A DNA stretch of 45,390 nucleotides from JAZDEY01 sp043808325 [NCBI: Candidatus Eiseniibacteriota bacterium] (lineage in GTDB: Bacteria; Arandabacterota; Arandabacteria; Arandabacterales): positions 1 through 45,390 of the forward strand of contig JAZDEY010000020.1 of the NCBI GenBank assembly GCA_043808325.1, read 5' to 3'. Below are positions 1 to 7,723 of this stretch, piece after piece. A model generated the notes under the pieces. The model was given only the letters and a program-made list of their open reading frames with translations, was not told the DNA's origin and ran no database searches. The translations under genes and the position numbers were made by a program. How positions within the stretch are numbered: the first letter of the stretch is position 1; each line of letters begins with the position of its first letter.

Positions 1-1143
1 ACTGAGTATCAGCTCCGGGTTGGCAACTGCTTCGCAGACCTTCTCCCACACGGCATCCTCAACCCATCTTGCCGTGACCGACCCACCTCGACACTGGCTC
101 TTCAGGGGGAACGTGCGTGCCCTGTCACCACACCGGTAGGCAAGCCGCCCTCGCGAGGCCATCCCGTACATCGGCGCGCCGCACTCACCACACTTGAATA
201 GGTTCCGAAGGAGATAGTCGTGCTTGACATTCCTCTGCGATCGTTCCGCATTCAGCTTGAGCTGCTTCTGAGCTGACTCGAAGGTCTTCCTGTCCACTAT
301 CTCAAGCGACTTGGGCAGCGGAATTGCTGTCCACTGGTCCTTCGGTCTGAGGCGTTTGCTTGAATTCTTGGTCCTCCTGTACACGGCACCGGTCCGGAAG
401 CGTTTAGGCTCCACGCTGGCGAACTTGCCGTAATAAGTCGTACCGATATAGGTCTCGTTCCTCACAATTCGCTGTACGGTACCATGCCTCCAGCACCTTC
501 CCTGCCGGGGGGTGATGCCTCGCATCACCAGTTCCTTCGTTATCCCTCTCACCGATAACCCGTCATGAACAAGCATCCTGAATATGAGCCTTACGACTCT
601 TGCCTCTTCAGGCGCCACCTCGTAATGCCCGGGCTCCTTCTTGTTTCTGTCCCCGAGTACGTACTTGTAGCCGTAAGGGGCCCACCCTCCGATCACGAAG
701 CCACTCTGAGCCTTGTGGAGCCTGCCACGTCTTGTCCTTTCCAGTATCTTGGTCTTCTCGTACTCGGCAATCACACCCTGGACATTCTCCAAGAGCTTCT
801 CTTCCGGGGTGTCCTTGCTTTCCGGCCGATTGAGGTACTTGATCTTCACTCCAGCCTTTGCCAGTTCCTCTTGAAGGATACCCAGGTGTATGAAGCTCCT
901 GGAGAGCCGGTCCGGAGAGTGCACCAAGACCGTGTCGAAGAGGCCCCTCTTGGCATCGTCCCTGAGGCGATCCAGGGCCGGCCGTCCCAAGAGCTCTCCC
1001 GTGTAGCCATCGTCAGTGTATTCCATGCACCCAGCCGAGCCGTTTCCACCGGCGAATGTGCGCAGGTCTGCCACCTGAGACTGGATAGTCTCCTGCTTCT
1101 CCTGCTTCTCGGTGCTGACCCTGGCATATATCACGGGCTTCAT
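1..1143 (-). CDS. Large serine recombinase (resolvase/invertase superfamily), 3' end cut by window edge
   Basis: Reading the minus strand from the ATG at 1143 gives 381 codons open to the window edge. The start MKPVIYARVSTEKQEKQ is the resolvase catalytic N-terminus; the S in YARVS is the expected nucleophile. It continues with DGYTGELLGRPALDRL and VHSPDRLSRS (DRLSR is the conserved arginine motif). A recombinase domain follows, with RGITPRQGRCWRHGTVQRI and NETYIGTTYYGKF. Then comes a zinc beta-ribbon (FKCGECGAPMYG, later YRCGD and a further C). This order is that of large serine integrases, which move phages, ICEs and SCC-like elements at short att sites. It overlaps the upstream 77-aa ORF by four bases (ATGA), so the two are probably co-translated. 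The C-terminal coiled-coil region is outside the window. The family call is sure; the element it moves is inferred. Confidence 0.93.
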   Translation of the reverse strand, partial: MKPVIYARVSTEKQEKQETIQSQVADLRTFAGGNGSAGCMEYTDDGYTGELLGRPALDRLRDDAKRGLFDTVLVHSPDRLSRSFIHLGILQEELAKAGVKIKYLNRPESKDTPEEKLLENVQGVIAEYEKTKILERTRRGRLHKAQSGFVIGGWAPYGYKYVLGDRNKKEPGHYEVAPEEARVVRLIFRMLVHDGLSVRGITKELVMRGITPRQGRCWRHGTVQRIVRNETYIGTTYYGKFASVEPKRFRTGAVYRRTKNSSKRLRPKDQWTAIPLPKSLEIVDRKTFESAQKQLKLNAERSQRNVKHDYLLRNLFKCGECGAPMYGMASRGRLAYRCGDRARTFPLKSQCRGGSVTARWVEDAVWEKVCEAVANPELILS

Positions 1144-1373
1144 GTGCCACGTCCTTCCATTGCCATGGAACATACACGGATAGTGCCCGGGACATAGCAA
1201 GTCAATTCTCGCCCTGCCAGGTCGATTTCTGAGGCTTCCGGAAGGCCCAGCAGAAACTGGTACACCCGGAGGAGCCTCTCTTCAGCATCGTCAGTCGGAT
1301 CGTATTGCAACTCAACGTCATACGCAGGCTCACCCAGTCCCGTTCCCATCGTCCCCGTGCTCACAACCCTCAC
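1140..1373 (-). CDS. Small acidic protein coupled to the serine recombinase
   Basis: A 77-aa ORF whose stop overlaps the recombinase start by four bases (ATGA), typical of translational coupling. The sequence is acidic (YDPTDDAEERLLRVYQFLL, then LPEASEIDLAGREL) with a predicted amphipathic helix and no membrane segment. Small proteins in this position before a recombinase can be directionality or copy-control factors, but no known domain was recognised, so the role is inference. Another reading is that it is only a leader for the recombinase. Confidence 0.6.
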   Translation of the reverse strand: MRVVSTGTMGTGLGEPAYDVELQYDPTDDAEERLLRVYQFLLGLPEASEIDLAGRELTCYVPGTIRVCSMAMEGRGT

Positions 1374-1394
1374 CCTCCTCGTCTACCCCACACC

Positions 1395-1408
1395 TGAGTT
1401 TCTATTAA
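1395..1408 (+). repeat. 14-bp direct repeat, left copy (partner at 39444-39457)
   Basis: TGAGTTTCTATTAA here matches 39444-39457 exactly, and both copies are preceded by CCACAC within a few bases. The two copies bracket the whole accessory region. It could be an att remnant or a shared upstream element; a looser version lies near 41085. Confidence 0.35.
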
Positions 1409-1463
1409 TTCCCTGCGCCGACACGTGCTCTAGCAATCTCAGGATCCCGCTCCCGCAATCGTG

Positions 1464-1513
1464 AGGTTTTGCAATTTGCAGTACCCTATAAGGAGGGTAG
1501 GTCTGCAAAACCT
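1464..1513. repeat. Nested inverted repeat between the RepA-like gene and the recombinase operon
   Basis: Outer arms AGGTTTTGCA (1464-1473) and TGCAAAACCT (1504-1513) are perfect complements. They enclose a second pair, TACCCT (1482-1487) and AGGGTA (1494-1499). The region is non-coding and lies downstream of the RepA-like gene and upstream of the recombinase operon on the minus strand. It could be an operator, an att or resolution site, or an mRNA hairpin. No T-run follows, so a simple terminator is less likely. Confidence 0.5.
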
Positions 1514-1619
1514 ACCTCTTGCAGGTTCAAAGCTCACCCGCTTGCCTTCGGCGCGGGGCTTTGAATATGCCCCCGCGCCCGGAGTCTGCGCCTTGCGGGC
1601 TACGACCATTGCAATGCCC

Positions 1620-3158
1620 CTACCGCAGTGAGAAAGCTTTGGGGGTCTTGGCCCTGCCGTTGGCAGTGTGTTCCACTTTGTCGCTTTCATTCAACTTGCC
1701 CTCGTCCTTCAGCCGCTTGAGCGCGTTCGCGAATGTCCGCGAGCTTATGTTCTCCCCCCTGCACCTGCTTTCAAGATCCTTCCGGAAAACAGGCTCACCT
1801 GCCTCAGCAAGCGTGTCGATGATGAGACCCTTCGCCTGTTCGACCTTGGCATCTTTCTCGTCCATTGCTGCAAGTCTGACGGATCCATCTCCTCGGTCTT
1901 CAATCCTCACAAGAAGTGGCGCCAGCGCTCGGGCATACCGGGCTTTGTCGTGCTCGATTCTGATTTCACCCCCGCTCCCTCTCGCATAGAGGTGGAGATC
2001 CACTGCTGCCTTGAGCTCGGAGGTGCCCCTGAGCATCTGGCCGGCGTCGTTCGATTCCTTGGTCTTCTTCCTGGCATGGTGAGTCAGCAGTATGGCGCAA
2101 TCCTCCACCCTGGTGATCCGGGCAAGGCCACTCGTAAGGATCTTCATGTCGCTTGCTGAGTTTTCGTCGCGGGTGTGCACTCTAACCAGCGAGTCGATGA
2201 TGACAAGCTTCACCCCAAGGCGCCGGATCTCAGATGCAAGCTCTTCCTGGCCCCCTGGCGTATCGAGTTGGGGGCCCTGGAAACACGCGATCCACAATGG
2301 GCAGGGAGAGCTTATCGACCTCGCGCCGAGCAGCTCCAGCCTCTTCTTGAGCAGAGGCTCACCACTCTCCTCATCGATCAGAAGCACGGTGCCGTTCGTG
2401 GTCTTGAAATGGCCTAACCACAAACCCCCTTGTGCCACCGCGAGGGCCAGGCCCAGCACAAGCCATGTCTTGCCACAACCGCTCTCCCCGGAGAGAATGC
2501 CGAGGCCATTGCACGGAAGCAGACCGTCGACACGCCATGATGTCTCCTCACACTCACGGTCAAGAATGTCCGACAGCGACTGCACCGCGTATCTGGGCGA
2601 GAGCCGTTGCACTACTGAAACTTCCTCAATGCTCGCGGTGATCTTCTCTGCGACAGCAGATAGATCCCCTCCATTTCTGATGTCTTCGCGTGCCACAGAT
2701 AACGCCCGGTCAAACTCGATGCGGCGGCTGGCGTCGATTATCTCCTGACTGTACTGCCCAGATGAGCTGTCAACCCCGGTGTTCGGTAGTCCAGAGAGAT
2801 AGGAAGCGCCTCCCGCCTGCTCCAAAAGACCCGAGGCTCTGAGATGATCAACGACCGTAACCAGATCGGGTTGCTTGCCTTGTCTGATGAGGCCGACCGC
2901 AGCCTGATATATGATGCGGTGGCGAGTATCCGTGAAGCATCTACCGTTCCCCAGAGTCTCCACGATCGTGCCGGTTTCTTTTGAGAGCTCAAGAATGAGT
3001 CCCAGCACGGCCTGCTCCGCGATCAGCGCTCCACCGATGGGGCGGTAGGCCCTGTCTATCTGCTGTCGCCTTGGGTCACCCATCTCTCGTAGGCCCGTCG
3101 AATCAATCTGCTCTCTTGCCAAATCACTCACCACCCTACTCCGAATACCTGTTCCCAT
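1620..3158 (-). CDS. RepA/DnaB-like replicative ATPase (DnaB-N domain + AAA_25 + winged helix)
   Basis: 512 aa from the ATG at 3158, chosen over the longer frame from 3212 because GAGGGAAAG sits just before it and it begins 8 bases after the preceding stop. Residues about 40-150 resemble the DnaB N-terminal domain (IAEQAVLGLILE, TDTRHRIIYQAAVGLI, YLSGLPNT). Residues 210-400 form a RecA-fold ATPase of the RepA/AAA_25 type, with Walker A GESGCGKTW near 224-231, VLLIDEESG, Walker B LVIIDSLVRVH and LLTHHARKKTK. The C-terminus looks like a winged helix (SSRTFANALKRLKDEGKL). Such proteins initiate or load helicase at plasmid, phage and integrative-element origins. It lies in a minus-strand operon with a Cys-rich small protein and a ParA remnant. 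The family is well supported; its activity as an initiator is inferred. Confidence 0.85.
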   Translation of the reverse strand: MGTGIRSRVVSDLAREQIDSTGLREMGDPRRQQIDRAYRPIGGALIAEQAVLGLILELSKETGTIVETLGNGRCFTDTRHRIIYQAAVGLIRQGKQPDLVTVVDHLRASGLLEQAGGASYLSGLPNTGVDSSSGQYSQEIIDASRRIEFDRALSVAREDIRNGGDLSAVAEKITASIEEVSVVQRLSPRYAVQSLSDILDRECEETSWRVDGLLPCNGLGILSGESGCGKTWLVLGLALAVAQGGLWLGHFKTTNGTVLLIDEESGEPLLKKRLELLGARSISSPCPLWIACFQGPQLDTPGGQEELASEIRRLGVKLVIIDSLVRVHTRDENSASDMKILTSGLARITRVEDCAILLTHHARKKTKESNDAGQMLRGTSELKAAVDLHLYARGSGGEIRIEHDKARYARALAPLLVRIEDRGDGSVRLAAMDEKDAKVEQAKGLIIDTLAEAGEPVFRKDLESRCRGENISSRTFANALKRLKDEGKLNESDKVEHTANGRAKTPKAFSLR

Positions 3159-3165
3159 CTTTCCC

Positions 3166-3378
3166 TCAGAAAACCCCCACCTTTTCCCCCTGTTGTTTGA
3201 AACCAGGCCCATTTCCGTGACGGCCTGCGCTCGCGTGGAAAGGGTTATGACCGAAGCGGAAGGGATGCAGGGGGCAGGTCGACGCCCTGCAAGACCGCAC
3301 GTCCTTGCGACTGTTTCCTGAACAATCGAGACACTTGGCTCTGATCGCCCTTAGAGGTGAATGTGCGGACCGACTCAT
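3166..3378 (-). CDS. Small Cys-rich protein with CLDC...CPLxxFRxGxNP motif
   Basis: A 70-aa protein with AGAGGTCA directly before the ATG. The core reads IRAKCLDCSGNSRKDVRSC followed by STCPLHPFRFGHNPF. Four cysteines in CxxC...CxxxxC spacing suggest a zinc knuckle, and this pattern recurs in small proteins of phages and plasmids. It ends 8 bases before the RepA-like start, so it belongs to that operon. Function is not known to me. The residues after the motif (HASAGRHGNG and on) are less typical. Confidence 0.75.
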   Translation of the reverse strand: MSRSAHSPLRAIRAKCLDCSGNSRKDVRSCRASTCPLHPFRFGHNPFHASAGRHGNGPGFKQQGEKVGVF

Positions 3379-3393
3379 TGACCTGACCTCTTC

Positions 3394-3639
3394 TCAGCCA
3401 CTCCCGGTCGGCTTAAGGCCGACCGCCCTGATGCTCATATTCGGCGATAGCTGCTGCCTTACCCTTATCGCATTCGAGGCGCGGAAGGCAGCGCGTTCAA
3501 TTTCCATCGACAGGCTGGCGCTTCCCTGGCTGTCTAGACCGACCAGAAGCATTTTCTCCCCATGCATGGCCAGCGCGGCGGCCGTTGTCCTCCCGGTCCC
3601 GCCCTTGTTATTGATCAGGGAGATTATTTGTGCCTTCAT
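3394..3639 (-). pseudogene. Decayed ParA-type partition ATPase (N-terminal remnant)
   Basis: About 81 codons from ATG 3639 match only the N-terminus of ParA (normally 200-260 aa): MKAQIISLINNKGGTGRTT, then LLVGLDSQGSASLS. The deviant Walker A lysine of KGGxGKTT is arginine here. The aspartate of the usual LLVDLDSQG is glycine. The helix after the P-loop is shortened. The frame then runs into unrelated sequence and stops at 3394. These changes should abolish ATPase activity, so this is a remnant. It begins four bases after the stop of the 51-aa ORF, so the operon order is intact even though the partition function appears lost. Confidence 0.8.
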
Positions 3640-3643
3640 GCCG

Positions 3644-3799
3644 TCATTTCGCCTTTCCTTCGAATAGCTCAACCAATCGGGCACGTTCAATGCCTTCCCA
3701 TTCCTGGACTGCCGCCAGCGCCTTCAAGTCCATCCGGCTTGTCACTTCTTCTTCCAGGTGGCGCCGCCGAGACCCCTGTGTTTCTCTTGCCGTATTCAT
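3644..3799 (-). CDS. Small charged protein at the head of the replication operon
   Basis: A 51-aa ORF starting MNTARETQGSRRRHLEEE and ending in an amphipathic helix (EWEGIERARLVELFEGKAK). AGAGGTG lies about 12 bases upstream. Its stop is four bases before the ParA remnant start. No domain was recognised; a small DNA-binding or partition accessory protein is possible from position alone. Confidence 0.55.
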   Translation of the reverse strand: MNTARETQGSRRRHLEEEVTSRMDLKALAAVQEWEGIERARLVELFEGKAK

Positions 3800-3848
3800 G
3801 TCTAGATCAGCACCTCTTCAGAACGTCGTCTGGCACATTGTCTGGCTG

Positions 3849-3870
3849 AATACTAAGAGGTATTACTTAG
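3849..3870. promoter_or_regulatory. Overlapping inverted repeats upstream of the replication operon (candidate operator)
   Basis: The sequence AATACTAAGAGGTATT contains AATAC paired with GTATT, and CTAAG pairs with CTTAG just beyond. It lies about 50-70 bases upstream of the 51-aa ORF, between two minus-strand transcription units. No convincing -35/-10 pair was found, so operator function is only inferred. Confidence 0.3.
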
Positions 3871-3909
3871 AAAGATCGATAGTTCGCGGGGTAGCGGGAT
3901 AGAAGGTGA

Positions 3910-5229
3910 CTACCTTTTTGCGTGGTCATCGCTCGAACGAAGCAATGGGATAGTCACCGATAGCCGATGTCTGATGGAAGCAATCTCACGCTTGCGCAGC
4001 GTGTCCTTGGGTCGCGCATCTCTGCTCATGGTAGGGGCGGAAACATAGAACATTGTGCTCGGCGCAGACTCCATATGCTTGAGACACTCCAGCATCTTGT
4101 CGATCTTGAGGGACTCGACCGAGTTCCTAACTCCTGCAAGACATTCCTGTTCCCTCTTCATCTCCTGCTTAAGGTTGCCGGGTGTCGTACCACCTACACG
4201 GCTGGCTTGTTCCAGCGACAGCACAGATGGCTTGTACTTCCAACGAAGGTCGGTCTCACGCTGGTCCATAATCTTCCCAAGCAATTCGCGATCAAACATG
4301 GGGAATTCACGCTCCACGCGATTGGTATCGCCGACCATGTCATAACGGTCGCGCACTTCTTGTATCACGGCCTTGAACATGAAGTATGCAGCAAATGCAT
4401 TTGCGACTCTCGAACCCTGCAACAGGCGTTCGGGCAGGTTCCGGCTGGGACAGACGAATACGGAGATATAGAGCCTAATGAACTTTAGCATGAGCTCGAC
4501 CTGCACTGATGTCTGGCAAGCGTCGAGGCAGAAGAGACGAGACCGGAACATAGGGAATTCCTCTGCTGAGCCAACCGCAACGTCCAAGAAATCCCTATAC
4601 TTGTTCCTGAACTCTGTCTTCCTTTTGAGCACTCTCTCACTTGCTTCCAGATAGCCCGCTCCAATTGCAAGATTGCCAGGCGGTAGGATATGCCTCTTCT
4701 GTCTGTTCCGTCCGGCCGCGCAGATCCGCGGCCGCGGACGCTTCAGCATTCTCTCAAGAGCAAATACATCGAGCTCCCCACTGAAAGCCTCAACTCTCGG
4801 GCTATGCGGCAAGCCATATTCCGTCTCCACTTTCGGCTCAGGCACGTAGATCACCAACCCAACACGTTTGCCTTTCTCATTGACACGCTCACCCCTGTAT
4901 ATGATTAGCGCCTCTTTCTCCAATTCCGCATCCACGGCTTTAAGGTCCTCCAGCATTCTTTTAAGGGCGATAACGTCGAGATTCCAACCGATAGTCTTAA
5001 TGCTCCTGCTATACATGAAGACGGTGAGGGTCATGATTCCAGAAAACGATTTGTAGTAGTCCCTCTTTCCATCCTTCTTGAATCCCTGTTTCATGAGTCG
5101 CCGCTCAGTGAACTGCTTTACTAGTTTCTCGGGCACATGAGTGCCTAACTTAAGTGCGTCAGCCCCAGTGAAGACCGATGGGAAGGCAAACCGCGACACG
5201 TTGGATCGATGATCTTCGTTCATTGTCAT
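3910..5229 (-). CDS. Unrecognised 439-aa protein of the integrative element
   Basis: The start at ATG 5229 is preceded by GAGGAAG with a 5-base gap; a longer frame from a TTG at 5256 is less likely. The protein is basic and soluble, with no signal peptide or clear membrane segment. The N-terminal part has LGTHVPEKLVKQFTERRL and YYKSFSGIMTLTVFMYSR. The middle carries RPRPRICAAGRNRQK and a Phe/Tyr-rich helical stretch (LMLKFIRLYISVFVCPSRN). The C-terminal third is charged and helical (NLKQEMKREQECLAG). I do not recognise a family. It has its own promoter with a palindrome over the -10 box, so it may be the element's regulated early gene. Confidence 0.7.
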   Translation of the reverse strand: MTMNEDHRSNVSRFAFPSVFTGADALKLGTHVPEKLVKQFTERRLMKQGFKKDGKRDYYKSFSGIMTLTVFMYSRSIKTIGWNLDVIALKRMLEDLKAVDAELEKEALIIYRGERVNEKGKRVGLVIYVPEPKVETEYGLPHSPRVEAFSGELDVFALERMLKRPRPRICAAGRNRQKRHILPPGNLAIGAGYLEASERVLKRKTEFRNKYRDFLDVAVGSAEEFPMFRSRLFCLDACQTSVQVELMLKFIRLYISVFVCPSRNLPERLLQGSRVANAFAAYFMFKAVIQEVRDRYDMVGDTNRVEREFPMFDRELLGKIMDQRETDLRWKYKPSVLSLEQASRVGGTTPGNLKQEMKREQECLAGVRNSVESLKIDKMLECLKHMESAPSTMFYVSAPTMSRDARPKDTLRKREIASIRHRLSVTIPLLRSSDDHAKR

Positions 5230-5277
5230 ACGTTCTTCCTCAGAGTATGGGGTCAACTGAAAGCATCCGTCTGAAGC

Positions 5278-5306
5278 AGATTACTCGCAATCTGAAGAAG
5301 TGACAA
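5278..5306 (-). promoter_or_regulatory. Promoter of the 439-aa gene with a palindrome over the -10 box
   Basis: On the minus strand, TTGTCA (5306-5301) and TAATCT (5283-5278) are separated by 17 bases. A perfect inverted repeat, CAGATT (5277-5282) and AATCTG (5289-5294) with a 6-base gap, covers the -10 box. The layout suggests a repressor operator. The gene starts about 45 bases downstream. Confidence 0.6.
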
Positions 5307-5729
5307 CACTTCTGGTAGGCCAGAATCCAAGAGAAGGATCGCTCATTGGCGGAACTGTCACACACCTGCCGTGGGGCCCAGTAGGCTACCGACCGGCTAG
5401 CCCAGCATGCAGATCCGCGAACTTACTCCGCAGCCGCTTGCCTGCCGTGGAATCGACCGACGTCTCGCCAGGCAAAGAACCCCGTCGGCTCCCCGAGCTG
5501 TACCACAGGCAAAAGTCTCAGGGGGGAGGCTCAGGCGGCCGGGCCCCACGCTCAGTGCTTGCCGCAGGTTCCTGATGGGGGAGAATTGCTTCAGAACCGC
5601 GAAGGTAGCGGCCAGCCCGATGAATCATGGGCTGTTGGAAGACAGGACCACGTCATTGCATTATTGACCAGCGAAGAGTCCACTGCCCGGATGGAACTCT
5701 ACCCGACTGGCTTGGGACACGACACAGGG
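5307..5729. other. Non-coding gap containing the left copy of a 22-bp direct repeat
   Basis: About 420 bases between the 439-aa gene and the DUF4411 gene. I see no convincing gene; the open frames here lack family features and good ribosome sites. The recognisable content is the repeat at 5487-5508. Confidence 0.6.
5487..5508 (+). repeat. 22-bp direct repeat, left copy
   Basis: Begins GGCTCCCCGAGCTGTACC and is identical over 22 bases to 7587-7608. The two copies bracket the DUF4411/XRE-ImmA pair. The flanking bases differ, so this is a short exact repeat and not the end of a longer duplication. Confidence 0.75.
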
Positions 5730-6200
5730 CTAGCCGAACTTCCATCCCTCCGCCCTCATCATCCCTATGAGGTTCATACAGGGAACAGAGAAATGTTGAC
5801 ACACGAGCGGTATGCGCGGGCGGCTCGGCGTGCCCTCGTTTTTCTCTCCAGTGACGACCGTTGCACGTAGGACTCTAGCAAGGGCAATCACGAAGGGGTC
5901 TGCACGGCTGCGGTCTTTGATTGCTTTTACTAGCTCCGGAAAGGCAGCGAGAACCTCGGAGGTTGCACCCTGTGTGGGGTCATCCAATGGGACGAAGATC
6001 CGGTACCGTGTTTTCGCCCATTTATGGACCTCGTCATCCTTCCTACCAAGCTCGTCCAAGACCTCTTCGGATGAAATCAGAGTCCCTCCACGAATCATCG
6101 TTTCTATCCGATCCCAGAAAGCAGGAAAGACGTCGGGCGGATAATACCGCACCCACCCATCAAGTATCGCACTTGTGTCAATGCAGTAAAGCACAGGCAT
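5730..6200 (-). CDS. DUF4411 PIN-like protein
   Basis: A 156-aa protein beginning MPVLYCIDTSAILDGW, the DUF4411 PIN-like N-terminus with the first catalytic Asp in CIDTS. An acidic helix follows (ISSEEVLDELGRKDDEV), then the second acidic cluster DRSRADPFVIALARV. The end, with NEGTPSRPRIPLVCQ and NLIGMMRAEGW, is typical of the family. Length matches the family. PIN-fold proteins are usually metal-dependent RNases. It starts 20 bases after the XRE-ImmA stop, a pairing common for DUF4411, so the two probably act as one module, perhaps toxin-antitoxin-like or regulatory. The activity is inferred from the fold. Confidence 0.85.
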   Translation of the reverse strand: MPVLYCIDTSAILDGWVRYYPPDVFPAFWDRIETMIRGGTLISSEEVLDELGRKDDEVHKWAKTRYRIFVPLDDPTQGATSEVLAAFPELVKAIKDRSRADPFVIALARVLRATVVTGEKNEGTPSRPRIPLVCQHFSVPCMNLIGMMRAEGWKFG

Positions 6201-6220
6201 ACTCCGTCCGTAAAGAGACC

Positions 6221-7384
6221 CTATACGAGGTCATGCTCGATATCCGGTATGTGCTTCAGATTGACTCCAAGGTAGTCAGATAGATCCCCAGAGTGTATAG
6301 CCTCTCGATAGTACGCCTCCAGGACCAGCCGGACATATGCTTTGCCCAGGTCCCGCACCACCACTCTGTGAAAAGGCGGAAACCCCGATTGCTCGCGCTC
6401 CCCCAACCTGCGGTAAGACTCCAGCAGCTGGTTACGCTTCCCCTCGTAGAATCTTTGGGTCGTCTTTCCCACAGTCAAGAGTCTACGCAAGATAACCTCG
6501 CTGCTCACCGAGTACTTGTTGGCGAGCTGTCGAATCTCCGAATCCGTCCAGGATTCGGCATCCCGAGTTCTAACTACGGCCTCCTCTCGGAGAAAGGCAT
6601 CTCCAGGCACCAGCAGTGAGGCCGCAAACTGATTGCAGAACACTTCAGCCTGCTGCTCCGTCGAATGATCCGATGGGTTCTCATGGAAATCGCACAGTCC
6701 TCCTGTGCCCTGCAAGATATGGCAGAACTCATGCATCAAGCTGAACACACGCCCGAGGTGAGCATCGCTGGCGTTTAATACAACAACCGGCAGCGGGCGC
6801 AGATCAATTGAGAAAGCACGCATCTCACCAAGATCGATGTCACGTGCATGGAACACCAAAACGCCGTTATTCTCCATGGCCGACACCCAGCCGCTAAGAG
6901 CCTTATACTTGTCGCGCCATCCAAACTGTTCTTGTAGCCCAACCCCCAGGAAGTGTCTTCCCTTCACCGCAAGATCGTCCGACCCACCCCGATAGCGAGA
7001 TATCCGCGGGGCTTGCGGCGGGGCTTCACCAAGATCCTGGTACAGCTCTAGGGCAATTTCTCGTCGCATATGTGCACGACGTATAGCAAGGTTGAGTTCC
7101 GGAGAGTATTCCGTGTGAACCTGGCCGGGTAACCGCCTGAAATCCTTGAGAGCATCGAAATCGCGAGGTGGGGCGGGCAGGTAGAATACCGCCAGCGGGC
7201 GTTTATAGACGCCCGCGACAGTCCGAAGCTGAGGTATAGTCGGCGACCCCTCACCGGCCTCCCATTGACTCAAGCGTTCAAGCTTCACACCGATCTTCTT
7301 TGCAGCTTGTTCGGGAGACAGACCTATTGAGTCGCGGGCCCACACCAGAAGCTCCGGCTTGATACGCGCTCGCACTCTCCCCAT
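6221..7384 (-). CDS. XRE-family regulator fused to ImmA/IrrE metallopeptidase (DUF955)
   Basis: A 387-aa protein. Residues about 8-60 form a helix-turn-helix (LSPEQAAKKIGVKLERLSQW followed by EAGEGSPTIPQL). After a linker (RPLAVFYLPAPPRDFDALKD) comes the ImmA/IrrE peptidase with the zinc motif HEFCH (HExxH) near residue 215 and a downstream glutamate in EQQAEVFCNQFAASLLVP. ImmA-type peptidases cleave repressors or regulators and so relieve repression. It is divergent from the defence operon and just upstream of DUF4411, which makes it a candidate regulator of both. It has its own promoter at 7452-7480. The domain call is secure; the target is inferred. Confidence 0.9.
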   Translation of the reverse strand: MGRVRARIKPELLVWARDSIGLSPEQAAKKIGVKLERLSQWEAGEGSPTIPQLRTVAGVYKRPLAVFYLPAPPRDFDALKDFRRLPGQVHTEYSPELNLAIRRAHMRREIALELYQDLGEAPPQAPRISRYRGGSDDLAVKGRHFLGVGLQEQFGWRDKYKALSGWVSAMENNGVLVFHARDIDLGEMRAFSIDLRPLPVVVLNASDAHLGRVFSLMHEFCHILQGTGGLCDFHENPSDHSTEQQAEVFCNQFAASLLVPGDAFLREEAVVRTRDAESWTDSEIRQLANKYSVSSEVILRRLLTVGKTTQRFYEGKRNQLLESYRRLGEREQSGFPPFHRVVVRDLGKAYVRLVLEAYYREAIHSGDLSDYLGVNLKHIPDIEHDLV

Positions 7385-7451
7385 ATTCTACATCTCCATG
7401 CTCGGCACCCCGCCGCAGCCCACGCCTACCGCATACCCGCACCGTGGTTCC

Positions 7452-7480
7452 ATCATATGCCTCTGCGAAGCTCTGGTCAA
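7452..7480 (-). promoter_or_regulatory. Promoter of the XRE-ImmA/DUF4411 unit
   Basis: On the minus strand, TTGACC (7480-7475) and TATGAT (7457-7452) are separated by 17 bases, about 70 bases before the ATG at 7384. This is a good sigma70-type match. Confidence 0.6.
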
Positions 7481-7586
7481 GCCTGGACCGGCAAAGTGCC
7501 CGGAGTGGAAACAGCTATCTGCGGCCTGTTTCTTGCTTGTCAAGCTGAAGACTGCATCTACCGCATCGCTGAGAGTCTTGGTCCTG

Positions 7587-7608
7587 GGCTCCCCGAGCTG
7601 TACCACAG
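7587..7608 (+). repeat. 22-bp direct repeat, right copy
   Basis: Identical over 22 bases to 5487-5508. It lies about 110 bases upstream of the XRE-ImmA -35 box. The left copy lies about 180 bases upstream of the 439-aa gene's -35 box. The copies could be scars of module insertion or a shared upstream regulatory element. Confidence 0.75.
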
Positions 7609-7690
7609 ACCCGCCTGCCGAAGGCCGAGCCTCGGGTAGAAGACGGGTAGCGGCAAGAAAGGCTACCGGTCCAAAGGCTGCCCCGGCCCG

Positions 7691-7723
7691 TTGAATTTGC
7701 GAATGTTGTCTCGTAATAGACAA
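7691..7723 (+). promoter_or_regulatory. Promoter and overlapping operator of the defence operon
   Basis: TTGAAT (7691-7696) and TAATAG (7714-7719) are separated by 17 bases. A perfect inverted repeat, TTGTCT (7706-7711) and AGACAA (7718-7723) with a 6-base gap, covers the -10 box. The spacing matches the operator-like palindrome at 5277-5294 but the arm sequence differs. A DNA-binding protein here, possibly the divergent XRE-ImmA product, would block transcription. The rest of 7385-7839 shows no gene. Confidence 0.6.

Noticed and set aside
1439-1690. Minus-strand open frame of 83 codons
   Set aside because: Runs across the nested palindrome and into the RepA-like gene tail; composition is not protein-like.
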